This document shows, in pieces, positions 7,979 through 15,943 of a stretch of DNA of 64,000 bases. Positions within the stretch are counted from its first letter, which is position 1; the number at the start of each line of letters is the position of its first letter. The notes beneath the pieces are model-generated. The model had not been told where the DNA came from. It was given only the letters and a program-made list of their open reading frames with translations, and made no database searches. This DNA comes from Bradyrhizobium sp. Ai1a-2 (GTDB lineage: Bacteria; Pseudomonadota; Alphaproteobacteria; Rhizobiales; Xanthobacteraceae): positions 62,001-126,000 of the forward strand of contig NZ_AUEZ01000014.1 of assembly GCF_000426245.1 (NCBI RefSeq), read 5' to 3'. The position numbers and the translations under genes are program-made.

Positions 7979-9004
7979 TCAATGTGCGGACGGAATGAGG
8001 GCGCGCAAGACGTCCCAATTCCAGGTCTGACGGGCGCTATCGAACGCAGCGAAATCGTGATCGAACTGCCAGTAGGCCCACGCCCAGCCAAATCGGTCGG
8101 CGTTCCTCGCCACGGACGACAAGTATCTCAGGCGGCTTCCCGTTGGAGCGCGCTCATAAACCCCGAACTCGCCAAGATAGATCGGACGTTTTTCTCGCTG
8201 TGACCAGAGATTGATCCTGGTGAAATCAGCGACAACTCTTGCCTCATCCTCAGGGGCACCCCAATCGAGAGGCCCGATCGTCGAAAATATTCGCGACCAT
8301 GGCGCACCCTGATGCGTAAACCTGATCGGCGCGTAATAGTGAAACGTCACAATGAGTTTTCTGTCGCCGGCCGGCAGAACCAATTCGTCAATGGGCGCCT
8401 CGTCGGTGTTAAGAACAGCGACAATTACGGTTCGCTCCGGGTTCGTGACCCGGACGATGCCAAGACATTCATTGAGCAGTGAGTTCCATTCGGCCGAGGT
8501 CATATGTCCCCCGGGCTCGTTCAAGATTTCGAATACGAGCTCGGGATATTTCCCTGCATAACGCGACGCGATCTGCTTCCAGAACGATTTGAGCTTCTCG
8601 ACGCATCCCGCGATATAACGCTGGCAGAAATCGGTGTCATGCTCATCAAGAATCGGAATGAGCTTCCTCGCCAGGACCTCCTCGATAACTGCATCGAGGC
8701 GTTTCAAGACAGCTTCATCAAGGATGCTATCCGAGTCCATGTGCTTGAAGCCGAAGAAATTGATTCTGACGTGCGAGAAGCCGGCCTGTTGAATTGCAGT
8801 CAGGTTCTCCAAACGGAATGGCGCATTCTCGGCGCCTTCCCAGATGCCGTCATATCCCAGAATATTGATGCCGCGTCCCAACGCCGCCACGTCGTGGGAC
8901 GCGATCTGTTCGGACCCGTAAGCCGGTAGGATCCACACAGCAAGAACAAATGCCAGCAGTGGCGGTCTGAACGCTTTCAGCCAACGAGCAAGTAAAGCGA
9001 TCAT
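7979..9004 (-). CDS. Secreted glycoside hydrolase family 5 (cellulase-like)
   Basis: The 341-residue protein has an N-terminal hydrophobic signal or anchor (MIALLARWLKAFRPPLLAF onward) and a GH5 TIM barrel. The acid/base Glu is visible in VFEILNEPGG and the nucleophile Glu in IYLGEFGVYE. GH5 enzymes cut beta-1,4 or related glucans and mannans; in a polysaccharide cluster it may trim or release the exported polymer. The ATG at 9004 overlaps the stop of the polymerase gene by four bases (ATGA). A frame open further upstream runs inside that gene and is rejected. It is the last gene of a three-gene minus-strand unit. Confidence 0.88.
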   Translation of the reverse strand: MIALLARWLKAFRPPLLAFVLAVWILPAYGSEQIASHDVAALGRGINILGYDGIWEGAENAPFRLENLTAIQQAGFSHVRINFFGFKHMDSDSILDEAVLKRLDAVIEEVLARKLIPILDEHDTDFCQRYIAGCVEKLKSFWKQIASRYAGKYPELVFEILNEPGGHMTSAEWNSLLNECLGIVRVTNPERTVIVAVLNTDEAPIDELVLPAGDRKLIVTFHYYAPIRFTHQGAPWSRIFSTIGPLDWGAPEDEARVVADFTRINLWSQREKRPIYLGEFGVYERAPTGSRLRYLSSVARNADRFGWAWAYWQFDHDFAAFDSARQTWNWDVLRALIPSAH

Positions 9005-10311
9005 TTCTGCGCCAGCTCGCGATAGCCGTGATCTTCCGGCATCGCCGGCCGGCAAGTTGCGAGGAAGAACGCCAGCAAAAGCACCGACGTAAACATCGTG
9101 GAACGAAGAAATATCGTCTCCGTGAAATTGGTCTGAAAACTGAGGACGGAAAACCCTATGATCAGGGCACAATGAAACCGATCGATCGATCGAGTTGAAA
9201 TCAGATAGAGCACCTTGTTCGAAAACAGGAAGACGCTTGCGGCAAAAAGCAGGTAACCCAGAAATCCCGTTTCCATGAGAATGGCGAGGTAGCCGCTGTG
9301 ATAGTTGTCGAGCACCCAACCGTGGTTCTGCTCGAAATAGTCGTAAATTGACTGGGTCGTCCAAAATCCGTTTATTCCAAAACCGAGCAAGGGCGCATCG
9401 TCGAAGTGGCTTATCGCGTACTGCCAGATGAAGGTTCTCTCGGTGAAGTCGATCCTCCAATCAAGGACATGGATGGCGTCGTATCCGGTCAGGTAAAAGT
9501 ACAGGATCAAGACGCCCGCCATGATGCACATGACAAAGGGCAACACCGCAAAGACTTTCATGCAATTCACCGACCGCAGGGAGGTGAACAGCAAGCCGCA
9601 AGCCGCCAACGCCACGGCGCCGGCGCCTCGCGATCCCGAAGCGAGGACGCACGTTGAAGCGAGCAGGAATGTAACGAGGAAGGGCAGCCATTTCTGCCCT
9701 GTTATCTTTCGATAATAGGCAAAGAACATGAGATAGGCGCCCACGAAGCCGAGCGTCTGCTTTGATTCATAGACACCTTGCCATTGACCGTTGTGCATCC
9801 AACTGCGGTCAATTCCGATATCCGGCACGAACGCCGCGAAAAAAGCAGATGCCGCAACCAGTACAAAGAAGCCCCGAGTGATCGATTTGACGATATCGTC
9901 GACGTCAAGTCGCGTGATAAGGCAGAATGCGCCGAAGGTTGTTATTGCAAGAGCGGCGCTTTTCATGATGGCCGCAACGCCCAGATTTGTCCAAAGCACC
10001 GAAATGGCGGCAAGGACGTAAAATGAGACGATCGCGATCAGGTCGGGATTGCCCCCCAGCCGCAGATTGGGGCGCACGAACGCGCTTGCATAAATCAGCA
10101 GAATCCACATCGACAGCGCCGCGAACTGCTGCAGATAAGTCTGTTCCACCGCCAGCAGCGCAGTGTTGAAGGTCCCCATCGATGCCACCACGTTGATGGT
10201 GATGGACCAACTCATGATGGCCTTGGCGGCCCGCTCGATGTCGACACCGCGCGTTTGCCGGATCGCGCCGTCGAGCGCGCTCGCATCCATCTGAATTTGT
10301 GCTCCGGTCAT
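9001..10311 (-). CDS. O-antigen ligase / Wzy-like polysaccharide polymerase
   Basis: A polytopic membrane protein of about 436 residues with ten or more hydrophobic helices. The Wzy_C/O-antigen-ligase signature region lies in the periplasmic loop around residues 300-330 (APLLGFGINGFWTTQS, then DNYHSGYLAILMETGFLGYL), with the usual His. Such proteins join lipid-linked repeat units into a polymer or ligate them. The ATG at 10311 is used; a GTG at 10332 is also possible. It follows the WecG-like gene and overlaps the GH5 gene, so transferase, polymerase and hydrolase form one transcript. Confidence 0.85.
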   Translation of the reverse strand: MTGAQIQMDASALDGAIRQTRGVDIERAAKAIMSWSITINVVASMGTFNTALLAVEQTYLQQFAALSMWILLIYASAFVRPNLRLGGNPDLIAIVSFYVLAAISVLWTNLGVAAIMKSAALAITTFGAFCLITRLDVDDIVKSITRGFFVLVAASAFFAAFVPDIGIDRSWMHNGQWQGVYESKQTLGFVGAYLMFFAYYRKITGQKWLPFLVTFLLASTCVLASGSRGAGAVALAACGLLFTSLRSVNCMKVFAVLPFVMCIMAGVLILYFYLTGYDAIHVLDWRIDFTERTFIWQYAISHFDDAPLLGFGINGFWTTQSIYDYFEQNHGWVLDNYHSGYLAILMETGFLGYLLFAASVFLFSNKVLYLISTRSIDRFHCALIIGFSVLSFQTNFTETIFLRSTMFTSVLLLAFFLATCRPAMPEDHGYRELAQK

Positions 10312-10338
10312 GGGACGAGCTTCGTGAAGCACGGTTAA

Positions 10339-11361
10339 TTATTTGCTATCGCCGCCCGTCGCGCGTTGGTCGCGCTTGCGTGGCATGGAATGGCTCCTGT
10401 TGAATAGCAGATAGAGCGCACGCGGGTTGGTGCTCAGGTAGCGCCAGAGCAGGCGGCGCGGCTCGAGCCAGACCCGCCAGGCCCATTCAAGCCCCACATT
10501 CTGCATCCATCGCGGCGCGCGGCGGCGGCTGCCGGAAAGGAAGTTGAACAGCCCGCCCGAGGTCTTGATGACACCGACTTTGGAGAGCCGCGGCGTGAAC
10601 TCCTCGACAAAGGCCTGCTCGTGGGGCACGCCGAGCGCAACCCAGAGATAGTCGGGCGCCAGCGCATTGACCTCGTCGACCTTGGCGCGCAGCGCGTCGC
10701 CGCGCAGATAGCCATGCGAATGGCCGACGATCTTCAGCTTCGGATACATTCGGCGGACATTGGCGACGGCGGCTGCATTCTCCGCCTCGTCGGCGCCCAG
10801 CATGTAGAAGGAAAGCCCGGCCGCCTCGGCCTTGCGCGCGACGACGTGGAACAGGTCAGTGGTCGCGACCCGCTCCGGCAGCGGCCGCGATGACTTGATC
10901 CGCGACACCGTGACCAGCGGCTGTCCGTCGCCATTGATGAGGTCGGCGGCGCGGAACAGGCGGTCCGTCAAAGGCTCGGTCGAGCAGCGTGCCACCACCT
11001 CGCCATTGGCCGAGGTCAGATACAGCGGACGGTTCGCACGGCGCTTTGGCGAAACCTGTTCGATCATGAAATCCGCGGTCTGCTCGAGATCAAGCACCGC
11101 GAGCCGGAGCCCTCCGACGGTGACGCGGGGGATCTCGGCGGTAGCAGCTCTTCCGATGAGGTTCGCGCGACGTTCACGCAGATCATCTGCTTCCGACGGC
11201 TGACGGTGTGAAGTTGCGCCCTTTGACGACCGTGTCGGCCCTCCGCGCGAAGTGTCACGAATCCGGACGGTTGAGACAGTCCGACCGAAACCGACACGCC
11301 AACTGCGTTCGTCTTCGTCCCGTGACATCGAAATCGGGCCGGAAATCTGCTCTTGCATCAT
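10339..11361 (-). CDS. WecG/TagA/CpsF-family glycosyltransferase
   Basis: The central part matches the WecG/TagA/CpsF fold (GT26). Markers are PLYLTSANGEVVARC near residues 112-126, LINGDGQPLV, SFYMLGADEAENAAAV, then LAPDYLWVALGVPHEQAF and GVIKTSGGLFNFLSG, followed by RAPRWMQNVGLEWAWR. The first 75 residues are hydrophilic, Arg/Ser-rich and probably disordered, an unusual extension. Family members transfer N-acetylmannosaminuronate or similar sugars to a lipid-linked acceptor. Length is 340 residues. It is the first gene of the minus-strand unit and faces the acetyltransferase-like gene across a 346-base divergent region. Confidence 0.88.
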   Translation of the reverse strand: MMQEQISGPISMSRDEDERSWRVGFGRTVSTVRIRDTSRGGPTRSSKGATSHRQPSEADDLRERRANLIGRAATAEIPRVTVGGLRLAVLDLEQTADFMIEQVSPKRRANRPLYLTSANGEVVARCSTEPLTDRLFRAADLINGDGQPLVTVSRIKSSRPLPERVATTDLFHVVARKAEAAGLSFYMLGADEAENAAAVANVRRMYPKLKIVGHSHGYLRGDALRAKVDEVNALAPDYLWVALGVPHEQAFVEEFTPRLSKVGVIKTSGGLFNFLSGSRRRAPRWMQNVGLEWAWRVWLEPRRLLWRYLSTNPRALYLLFNRSHSMPRKRDQRATGGDSK

Positions 11362-11707
11362 GATTCAAGCACTTCAGTTGAAGTTTCCTATTGTTGTCCA
11401 CGCCAACTGCAATACGCGGTCCATCGTCAGCGCGCACCGCGTGCAGCAATACGACGATGCCTGAACTGGTTAACCGTCTGCTACGACGCGTGCGAGCGCG
11501 CTAACCATAACGAAGTGTTACACGCTGCGCTGTGAGCGCAAGGTCAGTCATCCTCAAGCGCTTGGCAAAGCGCCGGCACCGGGCAACAACCACAATACAT
11601 TAATACAGACCGCACTCTGCCGGTGTCTCCGCCGGTCTGCCCGTGCTAGAAGGTCGCAGCTCCGGCTCAACCGGCGCCGTGAAAAGTCCGGCTTATCCAT
11701 CGCCCGT
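11362..11707. promoter_or_regulatory. Divergent promoter region with two small inverted repeats
   Basis: No gene is visible in these 346 bases between two divergent genes. Two inverted repeats stand out: TGCGCT-GTG-AGCGCA (11526-11540) and GCGCTT-GGCA-AAGCGC (11558-11573). They could be operators for the polysaccharide genes on either side. I could not place promoter boxes with confidence. Confidence 0.35.
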
Positions 11708-12832
11708 ATGAACAAGAATAATAACGACACGTTCGACGTCTGCATCGACGACACATTCGATTTTTTGTCCCAAGAATACGCCGAACTGTTTGATGGGTCG
11801 GACGCAACGGCCTTCCAGCATCCGGTGTGGCTGGACACGCTCTATCGCAAGCTCGCGCCCGCTGCAGCAGCCAAGCCTCTGGTCGTCGCGATCCGCCGTC
11901 GCGCAACCGGACGGCTGGCCATGGTGTTGCCCATGGTGCGGGTGCCGCGCGGACCGATGCAGACGGTTGAATTCGCTGATCTCCGTGTGTCCGACTATCT
12001 GGCCCCTGTCTGCACGGCCGAGGTGTTTTCTGAGCTGCTCCAGGACCAGGAGGCCTGCCTGACGCTCCGGCGGCTCGTCAAACCCTTCGATCTCTTGCGG
12101 ATGTCCAAACTTCGTGATGGAAGAATGCCGCTCGAAAATCTCCTGGCAGCGCCTCGCCGCATCATCATGGAGATGAACGCGTACGCGACAGTCCTTGTCG
12201 CCCCGTTCGAGCAATGGCGAGCGAGCGCACTGAGCCGCTCCTATCAGAAGGAACTCGCAAAGAAGCTGCGCCAGCTCCAGAAGAAGGGCGCGTTGAGCTT
12301 TTCATGCTGCGACGACAGTGCATCCATCATGGCCGCGATGGAAATGATGAAGAACTTTCGTGGCCCGCGGTTTCGAGCCCATGGCGACGGCGACCTGTTG
12401 CAACGTCCCGAATATTTCGACTTCTATTCTTCGGTGGCGCTCCACGGACTAGGTGCCTTCGTTAGGCTTTACACCATGAAAATGGACGGAGACCTGATTG
12501 CGGCAGTGCTGGCATTGTGCCACCGCGGCAGCTTCCTCATCATCATGAGCGCCTTCGACATCGCGGGATACAAGAGCCAGTCCATTGGCGCGCTGATGTT
12601 CGAACAAGTCGCCAGGGATTGTATCGAGCGCGGCGATCAAATCCTCGACTTCACCATTGGCGACGAGCCGTACAAGAAGATGTTCGGCGGCCAGCCCTCG
12701 CCGTTGTGGAGCGTGACCCAGGCGGGCAGTGTCGCCGGCTCGCTTGCTCTGTTCGCGTTACGACAGGCCCCCTGGATCAAATCGGCCGCCAAGAGGATGG
12801 CCGAATTCAAGCTGCTGCCGGCCCGTACCTGA
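11708..12832 (+). CDS. CelD/BcsL-type GNAT-fold protein of the polysaccharide cluster
   Basis: A 374-residue soluble protein with the two-lobed acetyltransferase-like fold of the CelD/BcsL family. The marker is DFTIGDEPYKKMFGG near residues 313-327, which this family shows almost unchanged. A basic helix around residues 175-200 (SYQKELAKKLRQLQKKG) also fits. Relatives occur in cellulose and exopolysaccharide loci and are thought to acylate the polymer or its precursors, although the activity is rarely proven. It is transcribed alone, diverging from the WecG-like gene and converging on the FAD oxidoreductase 13 bases beyond its stop. Confidence 0.85.
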   Translation: MNKNNNDTFDVCIDDTFDFLSQEYAELFDGSDATAFQHPVWLDTLYRKLAPAAAAKPLVVAIRRRATGRLAMVLPMVRVPRGPMQTVEFADLRVSDYLAPVCTAEVFSELLQDQEACLTLRRLVKPFDLLRMSKLRDGRMPLENLLAAPRRIIMEMNAYATVLVAPFEQWRASALSRSYQKELAKKLRQLQKKGALSFSCCDDSASIMAAMEMMKNFRGPRFRAHGDGDLLQRPEYFDFYSSVALHGLGAFVRLYTMKMDGDLIAAVLALCHRGSFLIIMSAFDIAGYKSQSIGALMFEQVARDCIERGDQILDFTIGDEPYKKMFGGQPSPLWSVTQAGSVAGSLALFALRQAPWIKSAAKRMAEFKLLPART

Positions 12833-12845
12833 CCTTGAAAATGCT

Positions 12846-14066
12846 CTAGGCACGAAGCGCGCCACGCACGCGCGCGATCCATCCCGGCCTGATACCGTCG
12901 ACCCGATGGGTGATATTGCGTCGAAGAAAATGTACCCGGCGGCGTACATTCCATCTTATGTCGCTGCTCGACGTCAGCGCCTGCCGAAAGCGCGCCATTT
13001 GCAGAGAGTGTTGGTCGGCTGCAATCTTTTCCGGATCGGAATAGAACTCAGATATCTTGTCCTTGCCCATGCCGCTGGTTTCGAGCCAGCGTGGCACATA
13101 TTCCGTGCAAAGACGCTCGACATCCACCAGAAGACGGCTCACTCCGGTGCCGGCTGCTGGACAGTTGGTTTGAAACGCGTCGCCGATCAGCACGACGCCC
13201 GGCTGCAGATGTCCTTCGGCAGCAGACAGGTCCATCACCCAATTCTGCACCGGACCGATAACGCTGAAAGCTCCGAGATAGGATTGCAATCCCGGCATAA
13301 GGCGAAGCAGCGTTGATTTTGTGTCCCGTCTGAGCTCGCGCATGATCGGATCCGTCGGATCGCGAAACATGAACAGGTTTGCCCGCATGCCGCCGCGCAC
13401 CGGAAACAGGCTGAGATAATCGACGCCGTCGGCGGCCCGTACGCCATAACAGGTCAGCGCCTCGAATTCGAACGGCGAATTGTCGGGACGTGCAATCGTG
13501 AAGCCGAACGAAACCGAATGACGCTCGGCGAGAATGCGTCGCGTGATTCCGAGGCTGTATCCAAGAGCCCCGGCCATCCCCGTCGCCAGGACAACGAGAC
13601 GTGCAGTGACGCGCTTTCCGGAGGCCAAAACGAGATGTTGAACGTCATCGCTGCAGCTCGCAGCGGTGACCTGATCGACAATGAAGCCGGAATGAGCCGG
13701 CATCAGACCTCGTGCCAGGGCAACGAGATCGGCATAGGGAAGGCCGTAGGTTTGGCCGGCGCTGACGTCGACGACCCTTCCTTCCCTGATATTGAGGACC
13801 CGGTCGTACGCACACGCGACCGCCTCGAGTTCGCGGATGAAACCCAGCCTGCGAAAGACATCGACTTGTCGTCCGGCGATTTTTTCGACGCGGAATTCTT
13901 CCGGATAGACCGCGCGCTTGTCGATCAGGACGACGCGGTATCCCGCCCTGGCGAGCACTGCCGCCGCGAGCGATCCCGCCAACCCACCGCCGACAATCGC
14001 GACGTCTGTGGTGATGGCTTCACATCCCTCTTCCGCGGTCGGCTGTGTCACCTTGTTCACCATCAT
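12846..14066 (-). CDS. FAD-dependent oxidoreductase (monooxygenase/halogenase-like fold)
   Basis: The 406-residue protein has the N-terminal FAD-binding Rossmann motif DVAIVGGGLAGSLAAAVL (about residues 21-38) and the second FAD motif VVLIGDAFQTNCPAAGTGVSR near residues 290-310. This places it in the PHBH/geranylgeranyl-reductase/halogenase-like superfamily. The substrate is unknown. The gene is isolated, on the strand opposite its neighbours, but lies wholly inside the polysaccharide region, so it may modify a lipid carrier, acyl substituent or sugar. A linked role in polymer synthesis is inference from position only. Confidence 0.82.
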   Translation of the reverse strand: MMVNKVTQPTAEEGCEAITTDVAIVGGGLAGSLAAAVLARAGYRVVLIDKRAVYPEEFRVEKIAGRQVDVFRRLGFIRELEAVACAYDRVLNIREGRVVDVSAGQTYGLPYADLVALARGLMPAHSGFIVDQVTAASCSDDVQHLVLASGKRVTARLVVLATGMAGALGYSLGITRRILAERHSVSFGFTIARPDNSPFEFEALTCYGVRAADGVDYLSLFPVRGGMRANLFMFRDPTDPIMRELRRDTKSTLLRLMPGLQSYLGAFSVIGPVQNWVMDLSAAEGHLQPGVVLIGDAFQTNCPAAGTGVSRLLVDVERLCTEYVPRWLETSGMGKDKISEFYSDPEKIAADQHSLQMARFRQALTSSSDIRWNVRRRVHFLRRNITHRVDGIRPGWIARVRGALRA

Positions 14067-14589
14067 GTTGTCGGCTCCGACGATTGATGGCCGCCGAACT
14101 GCAATTTTCTCGCCGGATCTCCACTTCGCCGAGCCGGCTTGATTACTTTTCAGGATCGCGGTTAACGCCGGCGTGCTGGGTCCAAATCAGAAAATCTCTC
14201 GGCACGAGCTTTGCTCAACAAACATCGTGAAATCTATTCCCCGATTGCTCAGCGGCAGGATGGACCATTGTTTACCGTCAGGCCTGGAAGCCATTTCTAC
14301 CCAGACGCCCACTGGTTGCGCGGATTTGGCTTCCGTCAACATCTTCGTGCCGCGGCAGCGGCCGTTCCTGGACATCATCGTTTGCCCTGTCTGGAGACAG
14401 ACGGGACAGCGGCGTTCCAGATTGAGGCAAGGCCTCAGAATCGCTGGACGTCGCAAGCCGGAGCATTAGCCCTACGAGCAGAACGAAATCTCAGGAGCCG
14501 AACATTAACACTCTCGGCTTGCGCGCGTGCTAGGCTCGGCCGCGAGCCAGCTACGAGCATCTTGAAAGGATAGATGCCCTGTACTTCGC
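14067..14589. other. Gene-poor divergent region, 523 bp
   Basis: This stretch separates two divergent genes and probably carries both promoters. Short open frames occur on both strands. The least bad is a minus-strand frame at 14187-14456 with a CPVC motif, but it has no recognisable family, no convincing ribosome site and ordinary base composition, so I do not call it a gene. A GAAAGGA about 20 bases before the flippase ATG is too distant to be a typical ribosome site. No repeat or RNA gene was recognised. Confidence 0.4.
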
Positions 14590-15936
14590 ATGATAGATAC
14601 CATTCTCCAATTGATACGGCGCGACGTGACGCGCGGTGTTGCCGGGACCATCCTTCTCAAGGTTGGCGGCGGCGGCCTTGCGTTCGCGCTCTTTTCGCTG
14701 GCAGCGCGAACCATGTCGCCGGATGCATTTGGCGCTTTTGCGATGTGGCTTTCTGTCGCCCAGATCGCATCGGTCGTGGGGCTTTTCGGCCAGGAACTGC
14801 TGCTGGTTCGGTTCTTGAATGAATATCAGGTGCGAGAACAGGCCGATCTCGCCAAAGGTGTACTGCTATCGAGCCTGAAGATCTCCGCCATCGGGATGCT
14901 CATCGTCATTGCTGCCATCGCGGCAGGCGCGAGCGTGCGCGGTGACGGGTGGCTGCTGATCCTGGCCGTATCCGCCTTTACGGCGGTGAATGCGGGGCTG
15001 ATGCTCGGCAGCCAGATCGCACGATCGCTCATCAGCATTCTGATGGGGGAAGGCAACCGGGAGTTTTTCTGGCGGGTCGCCGTCGTGCTGGTTCTGCTCG
15101 CGACGTTGTTCGGCCATGGGCGGCTCGATCCCGCACAACTGCTCACCGTGATGGCGATCGCCATGGCTATTGGGCTCGTCGTTCAAATCGTTTCGATTGC
15201 ACGCGCTCTGCCGAATTTGCGCAATGTGCCGGCGCGCTCGGAGAGCTCACGCTGGAGATCGAGCGCGCTTCACTTCTGGGTCTCTTCCATTCTTGAAGCT
15301 GCCAATCAGTACTTCGATGTGATCCTGATTTACTGGATGCTGGATTCGGCCACGGCCGGCGTCTATTTTGCGGCCTCCCGTCTGGCGAACATCTTCGCCA
15401 TGCTTTCGGCCGCACTTTACAGTTTCGGCGCGCGTCGCCTGCCCTCGCTCTACTTCAGCAGAAATCACCAGGAATTCGGCCACACGCTGCAACTCATGGC
15501 GGAGGTGACCGCGCTTTGCGTTATCGCCGGGCTCGTCCTTGTCTGGATCGGCGCGCCCCATCTTCTCGGCCTGTTCGGACCTCATTTCGTGGCGCAGCAA
15601 TGGGTATTGATCGTGCTCGCGCTCGGAACGGCCTTTCAGGCGGCCGGCGGTCCGTCCGCGGCCATACTGCAGGTGACCGGCCATGAGGGCGACTATGTTC
15701 CCGTCATAGCCGCGAACGTCGTGCTGCGGCTGATCGGATTCCTCGTGCTAATTCCCTGGCTCGGTGTGCTCGGCGCCGCCATCTCGGCCACTGTTTCGCT
15801 GGCAGTCGCCACCATCGCCCTCAACGTGCTGTGCCGTCGCCGAACCGGCGTTGATCCTTCGATCCTTGTGCTCTCTCGCCGCTTGTCCTCGAAAGCAGGG
15901 CCTTATGCGGTCCGTGTCGCAGACACGAAGGACTAG
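14590..15936 (+). CDS. Wzx-type polysaccharide flippase (MOP/MATE superfamily)
   Basis: A 448-residue membrane protein with about 12 to 14 hydrophobic helices and no large soluble domain, as expected for Wzx/RfbX-like exporters. The region VSSILEAANQYFDVILIYW (about residues 231-249) corresponds to the conserved mid-helix block. It should move lipid-linked repeat units across the inner membrane before polymerisation by the Wzy-like protein encoded nearby. The gene stands alone on the plus strand, convergent with the Wzc-like gene seven bases beyond its stop. Confidence 0.88.
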   Translation: MIDTILQLIRRDVTRGVAGTILLKVGGGGLAFALFSLAARTMSPDAFGAFAMWLSVAQIASVVGLFGQELLLVRFLNEYQVREQADLAKGVLLSSLKISAIGMLIVIAAIAAGASVRGDGWLLILAVSAFTAVNAGLMLGSQIARSLISILMGEGNREFFWRVAVVLVLLATLFGHGRLDPAQLLTVMAIAMAIGLVVQIVSIARALPNLRNVPARSESSRWRSSALHFWVSSILEAANQYFDVILIYWMLDSATAGVYFAASRLANIFAMLSAALYSFGARRLPSLYFSRNHQEFGHTLQLMAEVTALCVIAGLVLVWIGAPHLLGLFGPHFVAQQWVLIVLALGTAFQAAGGPSAAILQVTGHEGDYVPVIAANVVLRLIGFLVLIPWLGVLGAAISATVSLAVATIALNVLCRRRTGVDPSILVLSRRLSSKAGPYAVRVADTKD

Positions 15937-15943
15937 AATCCGT

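Noticed and set aside
14187..14456. Possible 89-residue minus-strand protein with a CPVC motif
   Set aside because: No ribosome site, no family, and only one Cys pair. Open frames of this size are expected by chance here.
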